Below are positions 54,170 to 63,854 of a stretch of DNA of 64,000 bases, in pieces. The first letter of the stretch is position 1; every line of letters starts with the position of its first letter. The DNA lies in the NCBI GenBank assembly GCA_017164015.1, contig CP071065.1, positions 809,409 to 873,408 on the forward strand, written 5' to 3'. Both the position numbers and the translations under genes were made by a program. The stretch is from Nostoc sp. UHCC 0702 (GTDB lineage: Bacteria; Cyanobacteriota; Cyanobacteriia; Cyanobacteriales; Nostocaceae). Under the pieces are notes generated by a model. That model made no database searches, was not told the origin of the DNA, and saw only the letters and a list, made by a program, of their open reading frames with translations.

Positions 54170-54290
54170 GGCGGGGGTCTCCCCCATGAGGAACTGCCGA
54201 TCTTCGCAGCGTTAGCGTTAGCGAAGCGTTAGCGACGAAGGAGCGTCGGAACGAGCGTCACCCGAAGGGTCAGTTGTCAGTTGTCAGTTG
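54170..54290. repeat. GCGTTAGCGAAGCGTTAGCG palindromic repeat and TCAGTTG STRR
   Basis: It has an AGCGTTAGCGTTAGCGAAGC segment followed by GAAGGAGCGTCGG and three TCAGTTG units. The GCGTTAGC motif is shared with 5985-6040 and 53760-53810. The region 53396-54364 has no gene apart from repeats. Confidence 0.5.
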
Positions 54291-54364
54291 TAAGGGTTTC
54301 AGGGATATTTACGTTTCGTAACATAGCTCTGTTTATTCTCACCGACTTACTTATATAAATAAAT

Positions 54365-57300
54365 CTAATTTCGAGATTTCAGTAGATGATGTAAGCTGTG
54401 CAATAATTCCTGGGCGGTGAAGGGCTTCAACAACATTAACTCGACGTTAGTATCATCAGCTTCTACAGATTTTTCATTGGGGTTGAGTCCACTGCAAGCG
54501 ATGATTTGTACTTGTGGGTTCATTTTTTCTAAGGTGCGGATCGCAGTCATTCCATCCATCTCTGGCATCATCATATCCATCAAGACTGCACTGATTTCAT
54601 GCTTGTGCTGGGCGTAAAGTGCGATCGCTTCGATGCCATTACTGGCAGTGAGAGTTTTGTAGTTATAATTTTCGAGGATGATTGTGGTAATTTCGCGAAT
54701 TTGCGCTTCATCATCCACAACTAAAATCAATTCCCCATTCCCTGTAGGCGATTCTATCTCGTCTGAGTTCATCGCTTGGGTTGCCTGTACTGCCGGCAAA
54801 AACAGCTTAAATTGGCTTCCTTTACCAACTTGGCTAGATACACTCACAAAACCATCATGGCTTTTGACGATACCAAGCATGGTGGAAAGACCTAATCCTG
54901 TACCTGTACCAACTTCTTTGGTAGTAAAAAATGGCTCAAAAATTCTATCTAATATTTCTGACGACATCCCGATTCCAGTATCGGCAACAGTAATTAAAAC
55001 GTAATGTCCGACTTTGGCATCAAGATTCATCCTGGCATAGGCTTCATCAAGAAACATATTTTCGGTGGAAATTTTAATCGTCCCACCGTCTGGCATGGCA
55101 TCACGAGCATTGACTACTAAATTCATCAGTACTTGATGCAGTTGTGTGACATCCCCACAGATTGTCCATAAATCTTCTGGTACGGCGATCGCAAATTCGA
55201 TAGATTTGGGAAATGTCTGCTTGGCAATCAGGGTAATTTCCGAAATCAGGTGTTTGATTTGGAGTATTGTCCGCTCTCCTTTAAATCCCCGTGCGAAGGA
55301 TAATACTTGCTTGACTAAAGCAGCTCCGCGTTTGGCGTTATTTTCTACAATTGTTAGCAGATTTTGACAGCGGTCTTGGTCGTTAGCCATTTTTACTCGT
55401 ATTAGTTGAGATGCTGCCAAAATTGGTGTCAATATATTGTTCAAGTCGTGAGCAATACCACCAGCCAAGGTACCGAGACTTTCTAATCGTTGACCACGAA
55501 AAAACTGTTCTTCAAGTTGTTTCTTTTGTGTGATGTCTGTATCCACTATAAGGATAGATTGGGGTTCCCCGGCAGCATCGCGCATCAGTGTCCACCGACT
55601 CTCGACGATAATTTCTTTACCAGATTTCGTCAGTTTATGTAACTCGCCTTGCCATGAACCAGACTCAGTTACAGCTTTGAAAGCTGTTTCTAGTAGTGGG
55701 CAAGTTTCTTTGAAAAAAATCACGAGACCGTTTTCGCCGATAACTTCTTCTGCTTGCCAACCGAACAGGCGCTCTGCACCTTTATTCCAAAATAAGATTT
55801 GGGATTGGAAATTTCGTAAGAGAATGGCGTCGGTGGTAATATCGATGAGAGCTGCTTGTTCAGTGATTTTCTGTTCTGCTTGTTTGCGATCGGTAATGTC
55901 TCTAGTTGTACCAATCATCCGTGTTGGCTCACCGAGTTCGTTATAGTAAACTTGACCTTTGACAGATAACCAGTGTATGCTGCCGTCTGGCCAGATAACT
56001 CGATAATTAAATGCGGGTCTGGTTCCTTGCTTGATTGTCAGATCTATAAATTCAAGCATGGCTTGCAGATCTTCTGGATGAACTAAATTGAGAAATTCTT
56101 CGTGAGCTAGAGGTACTGGCCCGCTTGGCACACCAAGCATTGGTCTGATATTGGTAGACCAATGGCTGACCTTGGTGAGGAGGTTCCAATCCCATACGCC
56201 TATATTACCGGCTTCCAGAGCTAAACTCAGCCGCTCTTCACTCTGCCGCAATGATTCTTCTGCTTGTTTGCGTTCGGTGATATCTTCGGCAACGCCACCA
56301 TAGGACTGCATTTTTCCTTGTTCATTTTGGATGACGAAGCCCCGATCCCAGATCCAGCGAATTGATCCGTCTGGTTGTAAGATGCGATATTCTGTATCGG
56401 TGGCTTCTCCACGCCGCTGTTGTTGGAGTTTGGTGATTATGCGATCGCGGTCTTCTGGATGAATAGCGTCTAGCCAGGAATTAGGCTGGTCGCGTAGACT
56501 TTGGCAAGTGCGACCCCAAATTTTCTCATAAGCAGGATTCACATACAGATTGTCTGCTGACTCTAGCCTGGCAATCCAAAGGACAGCGTGGGTGTTGTCT
56601 GCAAAGTAGCGAAATTTCGCCTCGCTTTCCCGCAATGACTCTTCTGCCTGTTTGCGTTCGGTGATGTCTTCGGCAATACCTCCAAAGGAGTAAATTTTTC
56701 CTTGTCCATCGCGGATGGCAAAGCTGCGATCCCAAATCCAGCGGATTGAATTATCTGGGCGCAAAATCCGATATTCCAATGAAGTGGACTCACCACTGAG
56801 AAGTTGTTGAGCGGTGATTGCTCTGATGCGATCGCGATCGTCTGGATGAATGCTGTCTATCCAAGACTCTGGCTGAGTACACAGACTCTCACAAGAGCGA
56901 CCCCAAATTTTCTCATAAGCAGGACTAACATACAAGGTTTGGTGTGGATCTGGGCTAATAATCCAGATGGCTGCATTGATATTTTCGGCAAAATGGCGGA
57001 ATTTTTCTTCACTTGTCCGCAATGCTGCTTCCATGAGCTTGCGATCGGTAATGTCTCTGGCTACCCCCTGAATTTCTACAATATTTCCTGCTTCATCTTT
57101 AATGCCTGCAACGTTCCATTGCACCCAACGGATGCCGTTAACTGTAAGTAGACGTTGCTCACTAATGGTGTAGTTATGGGGTGGCGATGCGAGGGTTGTG
57201 AGTTGTTCCCTGGCTTCGGGCATTTCATCTGGATGTAAAAACTGGCACAACTGCTGCCCCCGCAACTCATCTAATTGCCAGCCTAATGTTTGACATGCTG

Positions 57301-58633
57301 CTGTATTGGCAAAGGTAATCCGCTGCTGCAAATCTATGCGGATAATTAGGTCAGTTTGGCTTTCAACTAGCTGTCGATAGAGTTTTTCACTTTGCCGCAA
57401 TGCAACTTCTGCGCGTTGGCGTTCAATAATTTCCTGTTTTAAACGTTGGTTAGTAACAAGAAGTTCTGCCGTGCGTTCTATTACTCGTTGTTCTAATTCA
57501 TCAGTAGCTCGGCGTAACGCTTCTTGTGTTTGTTTGCGTTGGGTGATGTTACACAACAACCAGCACCAGCCAATCCGTTGACGCTCTGAGTTGTAAACAG
57601 CAGCTATTCTGATGCTAGCTGGGAAAAGTGTCCCATTGCGTGGCTTGAGGTCAATTTCCCACTCCTGTACATCTTGTGAACTCTGTAGTTGAGTAGACAA
57701 CCTACGGCGGTCTGACTCAGCAACAAACACAACTAATGGTTTGCCTACCAAAAAATTTTGGCGTACAGACAGTAGGCTAGCTGCTGCATAATTAGCTTCT
57801 TGGATCACACCATAGACATCCGTTACCAAATAACCATCTGGAGCAAATTCAAATAATTCCTGGTAACGCTGGCGTTGGAATTCTGCGATTTCACGGGCTA
57901 AAATTAGTTCTTCATTTTGTTGGCGCAGTTCTTCTTCTGCTGCTTGGAGTTCTTCGAGGGTTTGCTGGAGTTCTCGGTTAACTTGGGTGACTTCAGCAGA
58001 TTGTGCATCAACCCAGCGTTTTAAATAATCGTAAGTTTGACCGCGTACCGCCTCTATTTGCTGATTTAGTTGGCTTGCATCATCTTTTTGTTGTAAATGT
58101 TGCTGTAAGGCGGTGACGACACCAACCATCTTCAGTAGGTCAAAAGCTTGCAGTAGGTTCGTTTCATTGACGATTCCTATTAATTGTCCTTGCTCATCTA
58201 CAATCGGTAAATGACTAATCTGATATTGGCGCAATAGTGATAATGCTGTGAAGATCTCCTGAGAATCTGATGGCGATTGTACCAAGGTAATAACTGGCTG
58301 GGTCATGACCTCAGCTATTTTTACCTGGGATAAATTCATGCCTGATGCCGTAATTCTAACTATATCTCTATGTGTTAATATTCCTAAGAGATGCCCTGCT
58401 TCCACAACCAAAATACAACTTGTTGGTTGCTGACTCCATCTGCTGGAGTCTGAAGACGAACTGAAGCTAGCCATTGATAAAGTATCGCTGCCTTGCTGGC
58501 TCATCAAGATAACAGCATCGACTACATAACTATTCGGACAAATCGTGAGGGGAGAATAATCAATAACATCATATAAATCAGGCAAATCAATCAGCTGATC
58601 TTTGGATCGCATAGTTAATTCGTCAATTCTCAT
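54365..58633 (-). CDS. Hybrid histidine kinase with CBS pair, six PAS domains and receiver
   Basis: The product has 1422 residues. Order seen: a CBS pair (about 30-185; SCILVVEAGHLLGILTHRDIVR and ISHLPIVDEQGQLIGIVNE), a coiled coil, about six PAS/PAC units (repeats of FRYFADNTHAVLWI and KIWGR), then a His-kinase dimerisation part LGTLAGGIAHDLNNILTPIL with the phospho-His, HATPase (NLVVNARDAMPDGG, DTGIGMSSEILDRIFEPFF, GTGLGLSTMLG) and a C-terminal receiver (LILVVDDEAQIREI, LMDMMMPEMDGMTAI). CBS domains often sense adenine nucleotides. Two adjacent PAS units are nearly repeated (KIWGRSCESL / KIWGRTCQSL), so they arose by internal duplication. Output partners are unknown. Confidence 0.93.
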   Translation of the reverse strand: MRIDELTMRSKDQLIDLPDLYDVIDYSPLTICPNSYVVDAVILMSQQGSDTLSMASFSSSSDSSRWSQQPTSCILVVEAGHLLGILTHRDIVRITASGMNLSQVKIAEVMTQPVITLVQSPSDSQEIFTALSLLRQYQISHLPIVDEQGQLIGIVNETNLLQAFDLLKMVGVVTALQQHLQQKDDASQLNQQIEAVRGQTYDYLKRWVDAQSAEVTQVNRELQQTLEELQAAEEELRQQNEELILAREIAEFQRQRYQELFEFAPDGYLVTDVYGVIQEANYAAASLLSVRQNFLVGKPLVVFVAESDRRRLSTQLQSSQDVQEWEIDLKPRNGTLFPASIRIAAVYNSERQRIGWCWLLCNITQRKQTQEALRRATDELEQRVIERTAELLVTNQRLKQEIIERQRAEVALRQSEKLYRQLVESQTDLIIRIDLQQRITFANTAACQTLGWQLDELRGQQLCQFLHPDEMPEAREQLTTLASPPHNYTISEQRLLTVNGIRWVQWNVAGIKDEAGNIVEIQGVARDITDRKLMEAALRTSEEKFRHFAENINAAIWIISPDPHQTLYVSPAYEKIWGRSCESLCTQPESWIDSIHPDDRDRIRAITAQQLLSGESTSLEYRILRPDNSIRWIWDRSFAIRDGQGKIYSFGGIAEDITERKQAEESLRESEAKFRYFADNTHAVLWIARLESADNLYVNPAYEKIWGRTCQSLRDQPNSWLDAIHPEDRDRIITKLQQQRRGEATDTEYRILQPDGSIRWIWDRGFVIQNEQGKMQSYGGVAEDITERKQAEESLRQSEERLSLALEAGNIGVWDWNLLTKVSHWSTNIRPMLGVPSGPVPLAHEEFLNLVHPEDLQAMLEFIDLTIKQGTRPAFNYRVIWPDGSIHWLSVKGQVYYNELGEPTRMIGTTRDITDRKQAEQKITEQAALIDITTDAILLRNFQSQILFWNKGAERLFGWQAEEVIGENGLVIFFKETCPLLETAFKAVTESGSWQGELHKLTKSGKEIIVESRWTLMRDAAGEPQSILIVDTDITQKKQLEEQFFRGQRLESLGTLAGGIAHDLNNILTPILAASQLIRVKMANDQDRCQNLLTIVENNAKRGAALVKQVLSFARGFKGERTILQIKHLISEITLIAKQTFPKSIEFAIAVPEDLWTICGDVTQLHQVLMNLVVNARDAMPDGGTIKISTENMFLDEAYARMNLDAKVGHYVLITVADTGIGMSSEILDRIFEPFFTTKEVGTGTGLGLSTMLGIVKSHDGFVSVSSQVGKGSQFKLFLPAVQATQAMNSDEIESPTGNGELILVVDDEAQIREITTIILENYNYKTLTASNGIEAIALYAQHKHEISAVLMDMMMPEMDGMTAIRTLEKMNPQVQIIACSGLNPNEKSVEADDTNVELMLLKPFTAQELLHSLHHLLKSRN

Positions 58634-59609
58634 TATCTTATCGACATCAGAACGATATAGCGAAAGTTAAAGTGAGGAAACTGTTAGCAATCAGCGGTTG
58701 TCAAGTTTGAATAGGGAATAAATCAATTTTATTGATGAATAAGAGCAAATTTCAGATTACAAAACAGTGTTTACTGACTCTGGACTAAAGCCGAGTAGAC
58801 CAGTTGGGACTTTGATGAAATTTTGTAATGGTCAAACTCATTCTATTGTTAAATTAAGGATAGATGATCTGTATACCTAAAAAGATTACCTTAATTAATG
58901 GTCTTTATAGTCCTGTTGTCCTCAAATAAATCAAAATAGTTGGTTGGAGCAGGAAATTGTACTGAAAACATACGTATTTTTTTATTCCTGAAATTGACTA
59001 CTTAAATCTAGTCAAATAGTTGTAAAAGCCACATTTTCAACAAAATTGATTTGCATATTTAAGTGATATTAAATACTTTTATAAAATATTTATCCTCAAA
59101 AACAATAGTCTACATGAGTATTGACAAAGTTAAATATTCTGTAATTATGGTCTGCCATACAAATCCTCTTTTGCGAAAATCATCAAATAATAGCAAGGAA
59201 TTTGCTAAATTATTGTAATTTTTCTGTTGTCAGGGCAATCAGTCAGCAAGTTTATTGAATTGATGGATAGTAGCACGATTAGGTTGTAAATAATATTAAG
59301 TTTCGAGTCTGAAGTTGAGGAATTTGAGTAAAATACACAAAATATGAAATTTTGCTTCTTTTATGGCGCTTGTTCATGATCTTGGATACCACTTGTCATA
59401 TTTATGTAAATAAGGGAAATAGCGACTACAAGCCCATGCAGTGAGTAGAGATTGTCAGGGCGATCGCGCTTACAAGATGCTTGCTCGTCCACACATGTTC
59501 GCAAAGCGAGTAACTTTTTTTGTAAACAATATCGCTCGAAGAAATTAAGAGATTATTACTATTAGTATTATTACCAAATAGTCAACTTGAATACGGAGTA
59601 GAAAAATTA
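58634..59609. other. AT-rich intergenic region of 976 bp
   Basis: I see no gene, RNA or repeat family here except one HIP1-like GCGATCGC (about 59460). It separates two divergent genes, so it should hold their promoters. Confidence 0.4.
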
Positions 59610-59930
59610 ATGGACTTTCAAGATTTTCTCAGACATCAATTTGCTCATATTGCCATTGGAGAATTCAAACCAGGAAAATTTGAAGCAGCAAAAAAACTTT
59701 ATGAAGAAGCTGTATCAACATATAGTAGTGGCTTCAAAGGGGCATATCTGTTGCAAGAACCAGGGACTGACAAAGGCATTTCCGTAATTTTTTGGGAAAG
59801 CGTAGAAGATATGACAGCCAATCAAAACGAACTTTACCAAAGCATCTTGAAAAAGATGATGCCCTTGTTTGCTCAGCCACCGGAGACTATTGTATATGAG
59901 CTTGTTTGTGAAATAAAGCCTACAGAATGA
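59610..59930 (+). CDS. Small dimeric alpha/beta barrel-like protein (ABM-like)
   Basis: The product has 106 residues. AHIAIGEFKPGKFEAAKKLYEEAVS, GFKGAYLLQEP, GISVIFWESVEDM and the terminal strand TIVYELVCEI have the beta-alpha-beta layout of antibiotic-monooxygenase-like domains. No catalytic residue identifies a substrate. GGAG stands before the ATG. It is monocistronic. An STRR run of GGTGGGGAGATGGGGA follows the stop. Confidence 0.6.
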   Translation: MDFQDFLRHQFAHIAIGEFKPGKFEAAKKLYEEAVSTYSSGFKGAYLLQEPGTDKGISVIFWESVEDMTANQNELYQSILKKMMPLFAQPPETIVYELVCEIKPTE

Positions 59931-60277
59931 GGGTAGGGGAGGTGGGGAGATGGGGAGGTGGGGAGATGTAGGATCAATTCTACTTTGTTTACCTATCCCC
60001 CTATCCCCCTACCCCCCATCTATTCATTGACAGACCATAATTATTCCTTGCGAAGATAAAAACATCAACCATAAGGAAGAGGCTTTTGAATATACAAGAA
60101 TCAAACTGTTAATCATACGAACTTGCAATTAAAAATAGTTACTTAGGGATCAAGAAGTTGACTGATGACTGTCATCAGTCAACAGTCAACAACTTGTCCT
60201 GTGGTTGCTACTACGTGAATACGAGTGATTTTGAACGCAAATTTGTATCAAAATAGATTCTTCGGGGGTAAACAACA
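59931..60277. other. Intergenic stretch with STRR
   Basis: GGGGAGGT/GGGGAGAT units (59932-59968), CCCCCTA units (59995-60020) and a GTTGACTGATGACTGTCATCAGTCAAC hairpin (60158-60185). No gene. Confidence 0.5.
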
Positions 60278-60520
60278 ATGGTTAAACTATCTAACCCTGC
60301 TCTCCACGAAGAACCCCGTCACCAACCAACAGGTATTGTTCCTCTAAAGCAAGAAGAATCTCTGCTTGATTGGTTGGAAAGTACTGGTCGATTAGTGCCG
60401 CACGTATCTGTTGAATACTATTACCAAGATGAGGAACAAGACGAGGAAGAAGACGTGGAAGAGTTCGTAGATCCTATGGATGCCTATGCTTTAGAAGCTG
60501 AGGGAATAGAGGACATTTAA
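60278..60520 (+). CDS. DUF3134 family protein
   Basis: The product has 80 residues. VKLSNPALHEEPRHQPTGIVPLKQEESLLDWLESTGRLV is the conserved block of the cyanobacteria-specific DUF3134. The C-terminal half is strongly acidic (DEEQDEEEDVEEF). Function is unknown. A CGGGGG stretch 10 bases before the ATG may be the ribosome site. The gene is followed by GGGGAGATGGGG STRR. Confidence 0.8.
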   Translation: MVKLSNPALHEEPRHQPTGIVPLKQEESLLDWLESTGRLVPHVSVEYYYQDEEQDEEEDVEEFVDPMDAYALEAEGIEDI

Positions 60521-60855
60521 GAATCACGTCCCTTAGGATAAAGAGATGGGGAGATGGGGGGCATTGGGGCCCCCTCTGGGGTTGGGGGGCAATGGGGAGA
60601 TGGGGGAATAGGGAGATGAGGGGATGGGGAGATAAAACTCTTAACTCCTACCTCCTAACTTCTAACTTCTAACTCCTCCTCTGCCTTCTACCTTGCGCCT
60701 GAATTTACCACTCGTAGCCTACAAATTTCATTATTGCTAAGTGTCTGTATAACTTTTTTTACTTATCATTCAAGCACTTGCTTGTCAATGAGAACATTTT
60801 TCATGTACTGATAATAATAGAGTACGAATAAAGTTTTGTGAAGCGAGGACTACCA
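60521..60855. other. Intergenic stretch before glgA with STRR
   Basis: GGGGAGAT-type repeats (60545-60630) and CTCCTAACTTCTAA repeats (60640-60675). An imperfect inverted repeat GTACT...AGTAC is at 60814-60834, close to the gene start. Confidence 0.4.
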
Positions 60856-62334
60856 ATGTACATAGTACAGATTGCCTCGGAATGTGCCCCTGTGATTAAA
60901 GCAGGAGGTTTAGGGGATGTCGTTTACGGATTGAGTCGGGAATTAGAAAGTCGGGGAAATTGTGTTGAGCTGATTCTACCCAAGTATGATTGTATGCGCT
61001 ACGACCATATTTGGGGGCTGCATGATGCTTTCATCAATTTGTGGGTACCCTGGTATGGTGCGGCAATTCACTGTTCTGTGTACTGTGGTTGGGTACATGG
61101 ACGGGTGTGTTTCTTTATTGAACCTCACTCCCAGGATAATTTCTTTAATCGGGGCTGTTATTACGGTTGCGACGATGACAACATGCGCTTTGCGTTCTTT
61201 GGCAAAGCTGCTTTAGAATTTTTACTTCAAAGCAATAAGCGACCCGATATCATTCATTGTCATGACTGGCAGACAGGTTTAATTCCAGTCATGTTGAATG
61301 AGATTTACAAGTATCATGGCATGGAGTATCAACGGGTTTGCTACACCATCCACAACTTTAAGCATCAAGGAATAGGCGGTGTTGATACTCTGCGGGCAAC
61401 AGGTTTAAATCAAGAAGCCTATTACTTCCAATACGATAAGCTGCGTGACAATTTCAACCCCTTTGCGTTGAACTTTATGAAAGGGGGTATTGTTTACTCT
61501 AATGCAGTCACCACCGTTTCACCAAACCATGCCTGGGAAGCCCGTACTACAGATGTTGGTTCTGGGTTGGGTCATACCTTGCATTTGCACCAAGATAAAT
61601 TCAGTGGAGTTCTCAACGGTATCGATCACGATTTTTGGAATCCTGACATCGATCGCTACATACCCCAGAACTACACTCACGATGATTTTGAACAAAAATT
61701 ATATAACAAAAAAGCTTTGCAAGAGCGGCTATTACTCCGCCCTGCTGATAAACCAATCATTGCTTACATCGGTCGGTTAGATAATCAAAAAGGTGTGCAT
61801 CTTGTTCATCACGCCATTTATCACGCGCTAAACAAAGAAGCACAATTTGTATTACTAGGTTCAGCCACAGAACCAGGAATCAATGCTCATTTCCAGCACG
61901 AAAAACAATTTTTAAATAGTAATGCCGATGTGCATTTGGAATTGGGCTTTAACGAAGAATTATCCCACCTAATTTATGCAGGGGCAGATATGATTGTTGT
62001 CCCTAGCAATTATGAACCCTGTGGGTTAACTCAGATGATCGGCTTGAAGTACGGTACTGTACCCATTGTTCGCGGGGTTGGTGGACTGGTGAATACGGTA
62101 TTTGACCGTGACTACGACCAGAATGTACCACCAGAAAAACGCAATGGTTATGTGTTTTATCAGACAGACTACGGCGCTCTTGAGTCAGCAATGGATCGGG
62201 CGATTGATTTGTGGTATCAGCATCCTGAAGAGTTCCGCAACCTAGCTATTCAAGGTATGAAGTATGACTACTCGTGGAACGTTCCCGGAGGAGAATATCT
62301 GAAGATTTACGATTGGATAAAACACAAGTGGTAA
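60856..62334 (+). CDS. glgA: Glycogen synthase (ADP-glucose type)
   Basis: The product has 492 residues from the ATG at 60856, preceded by GCGAGGACTACC. The N-terminal KAGGLGDVVYGL loop binds ADP-glucose; HCHDWQTGLIP, YTIHNFKHQG, GRLDNQKGVHLV and the catalytic NYEPCGLTQMIGLKYGTVPIVRGVGGL follow. It extends alpha-1,4-glucan chains from ADP-glucose. Cyanobacteria usually have two GlgA types; this one lies alone, and no glgC or glgB is in the window. A rho-independent terminator follows at 62505. Confidence 0.95.
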   Translation: MYIVQIASECAPVIKAGGLGDVVYGLSRELESRGNCVELILPKYDCMRYDHIWGLHDAFINLWVPWYGAAIHCSVYCGWVHGRVCFFIEPHSQDNFFNRGCYYGCDDDNMRFAFFGKAALEFLLQSNKRPDIIHCHDWQTGLIPVMLNEIYKYHGMEYQRVCYTIHNFKHQGIGGVDTLRATGLNQEAYYFQYDKLRDNFNPFALNFMKGGIVYSNAVTTVSPNHAWEARTTDVGSGLGHTLHLHQDKFSGVLNGIDHDFWNPDIDRYIPQNYTHDDFEQKLYNKKALQERLLLRPADKPIIAYIGRLDNQKGVHLVHHAIYHALNKEAQFVLLGSATEPGINAHFQHEKQFLNSNADVHLELGFNEELSHLIYAGADMIVVPSNYEPCGLTQMIGLKYGTVPIVRGVGGLVNTVFDRDYDQNVPPEKRNGYVFYQTDYGALESAMDRAIDLWYQHPEEFRNLAIQGMKYDYSWNVPGGEYLKIYDWIKHKW

Positions 62335-62504
62335 GGGACTTGCAGAAAATAAATCATTTCGGTTGAAGTTGTTGACTGATGACTGATGATTGTGAACAGT
62401 GGAATATTTTTTTCCTTGGAAGACCCTAATACCAATTTTAGATTAAAGGTCTTGAGCAAAAGGCTGTAGTAACTATCCGAATTTGGTATACTCCCTCTGT
62501 TCTT

Positions 62505-62530
62505 CCCCTGCGAAAACAGGGGGCTTTTTA
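62505..62530 (+). terminator. Rho-independent terminator after glgA
   Basis: Stem CCCCTG/CAGGGG with loop CGAAAA, followed by GCTTTTTA. It lies 170 bp after the glgA stop. Confidence 0.7.
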
Positions 62531-62605
62531 GTATTGTAAAACTTCACTCAACTTCTAGGCAAATATAGCCTCGTGTCTTGGTGGTTCAAAATTATTCAAC
62601 CACTA

Positions 62606-62753
62606 ATATTAAGTCCGGTTAATTAGTTATGATTCCCACAGTCATTGCACCCACCCCACCAAAGCTACGCTTTTTTCCCCTCCCTGTTGACGGGGAGGGG
62701 ATTAAGGGGTGGGGTTCTTAGGGTTTCATAAGTAATCAAGCGGACATGATATA
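62606..62753. repeat. MITE-like element, ATATCATGTCCG family (copy 4, reversed)
   Basis: 148 bp. Ends ATATTAAGTCCGGTTAATTAG and AATCAAGCGGACATGATAT, so it is the inverse of the copies at 28593 and 28911. The interior hairpin is CCCCTCCCTGTTGACGGGGAGGGG. Confidence 0.75.
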
Positions 62754-62793
62754 AGACACTAAGTATAGCTGTATTGATTGTTCACAACAATGC

Positions 62794-63534
62794 TCAGCAC
62801 TTTGTTATACCTTCTTTAAATACCAGTTGCCCTTCTTTGTAAGCCTGTCTTAAAGCAATAGCCTCTGCGACAATTTGCTGGGCAGTTAATCCTTCTTCAT
62901 CCATCATTCTTTGCAAGGTTGTACCAGTTTCCTCTAAAGGTTCGTGAATTGGAGGAATTTGGCAATATCTCCTACCATTCTTGACGCGCCGCCAAATACT
63001 CGGTTTCTCAGGTATTGGTTGTCTAGGAGTGCGCTGCTTTTTAATCAGTGAACGTACATTTTCTTGAGTAATTTCACTTAAGTCTAGCAGTCTATCTATA
63101 ACTTGCTGGTACTTTTTACTGTTCTCCGCTAGTTGATATATTGTTCTAGGCTCAATTTGTGCGAAATCTTGAGGCGAAAACTTGCCAAATGCTGCTGCAA
63201 TCTTGAGATATTTCTTTTCTTCTCCTTTCCACCCTTGATCGAAAAGTAGCTTTCTGTAATCCTTTAAAGAAAGTTGCTGTTTTTGCTCAGATAGCCAAAA
63301 GGCATGAAGTAAAATTGTCTTAGTCACTTCAGCAAGGGTTTGAAAAGAAAAGTTTTCTGTACTAACGCTCTTGGTAGTATCAGCTTTTTGTTCAACATAT
63401 GGCTTCAACTTGGATTTGGAGTTAACTTGGGCTGCTATTACACCCTGTACAGGCGTCATCATAGTATTTATCTCATTTAGGGTTTTTATTAAAGGTGATA
63501 GCTGAGGACAAGCTACTTTTGCCGCTTTTAGCAT
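62794..63534 (-). CDS. Unknown cyanobacterial protein
   Basis: The product has 246 residues; the family is not recognised. It is helical and basic. Blocks of note are TILLHAFWLSEQKQQLSLKD, a VKNGRRYCQIPPIHEPLEE piece and a C-terminal QRMMDEEGLTAQQIVAEAIAL helix pair. An alternative start is MMTPVQGVIAAQ at residue 25. There is no good ribosome site for either. Confidence 0.6.
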   Translation of the reverse strand: MLKAAKVACPQLSPLIKTLNEINTMMTPVQGVIAAQVNSKSKLKPYVEQKADTTKSVSTENFSFQTLAEVTKTILLHAFWLSEQKQQLSLKDYRKLLFDQGWKGEEKKYLKIAAAFGKFSPQDFAQIEPRTIYQLAENSKKYQQVIDRLLDLSEITQENVRSLIKKQRTPRQPIPEKPSIWRRVKNGRRYCQIPPIHEPLEETGTTLQRMMDEEGLTAQQIVAEAIALRQAYKEGQLVFKEGITKC

Positions 63535-63627
63535 CGGCGTTTGGCGCTTGCACTAATCTTTGCTTCTACCCACTTTTGTTAAGCTAGGTTTGAGTGTTGG
63601 CTTAGTCCTTTCCCACTAGAAGATTAC

Positions 63628-63672
63628 CGTTTGGGGAGCAGGGGGGCAGGGGAGCAGGGGAGCAGGGGAGAA
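63628..63672. repeat. STRR run GCAGGGGA/GCAGGGGG
   Basis: Five octamers in the gap 63535-63854, the same unit as at 33645 and 42591. Confidence 0.75.
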
Positions 63673-63721
63673 AAATTTGCATTGGTAATCTTACAGTGGG
63701 AAGGGAGTGAAAGAGTCTTAA

Positions 63722-63782
63722 TAGTACAATTGTACTAAATAAGGGCAAAGAAAAAACCCCAAACATACCCAAATTTTGGGTA
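63722..63782. promoter_or_regulatory. Two perfect or near-perfect palindromes, possible operator sites
   Basis: TAGTACAATTGTACTA (63722-63737) is a perfect 16-base palindrome. TACCCAAATTTTGGGTA (63766-63782) is a second with one extra base. Both sit between two minus-strand genes, so a regulator site or a terminator is possible. The role is not established. Confidence 0.3.
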
Positions 63783-63854
63783 ACTGGATGAAAGTTTTAT
63801 ACACGACGGTGTAATTGTTCGACCTTCCTGTTCATACTTAACAGTCATCAGTCA

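Noticed and set aside
54365..58633. Frameshift in the CBS-PAS kinase
   Set aside because: Near-duplicated PAS units looked like a break, but the frame is continuous to the receiver.
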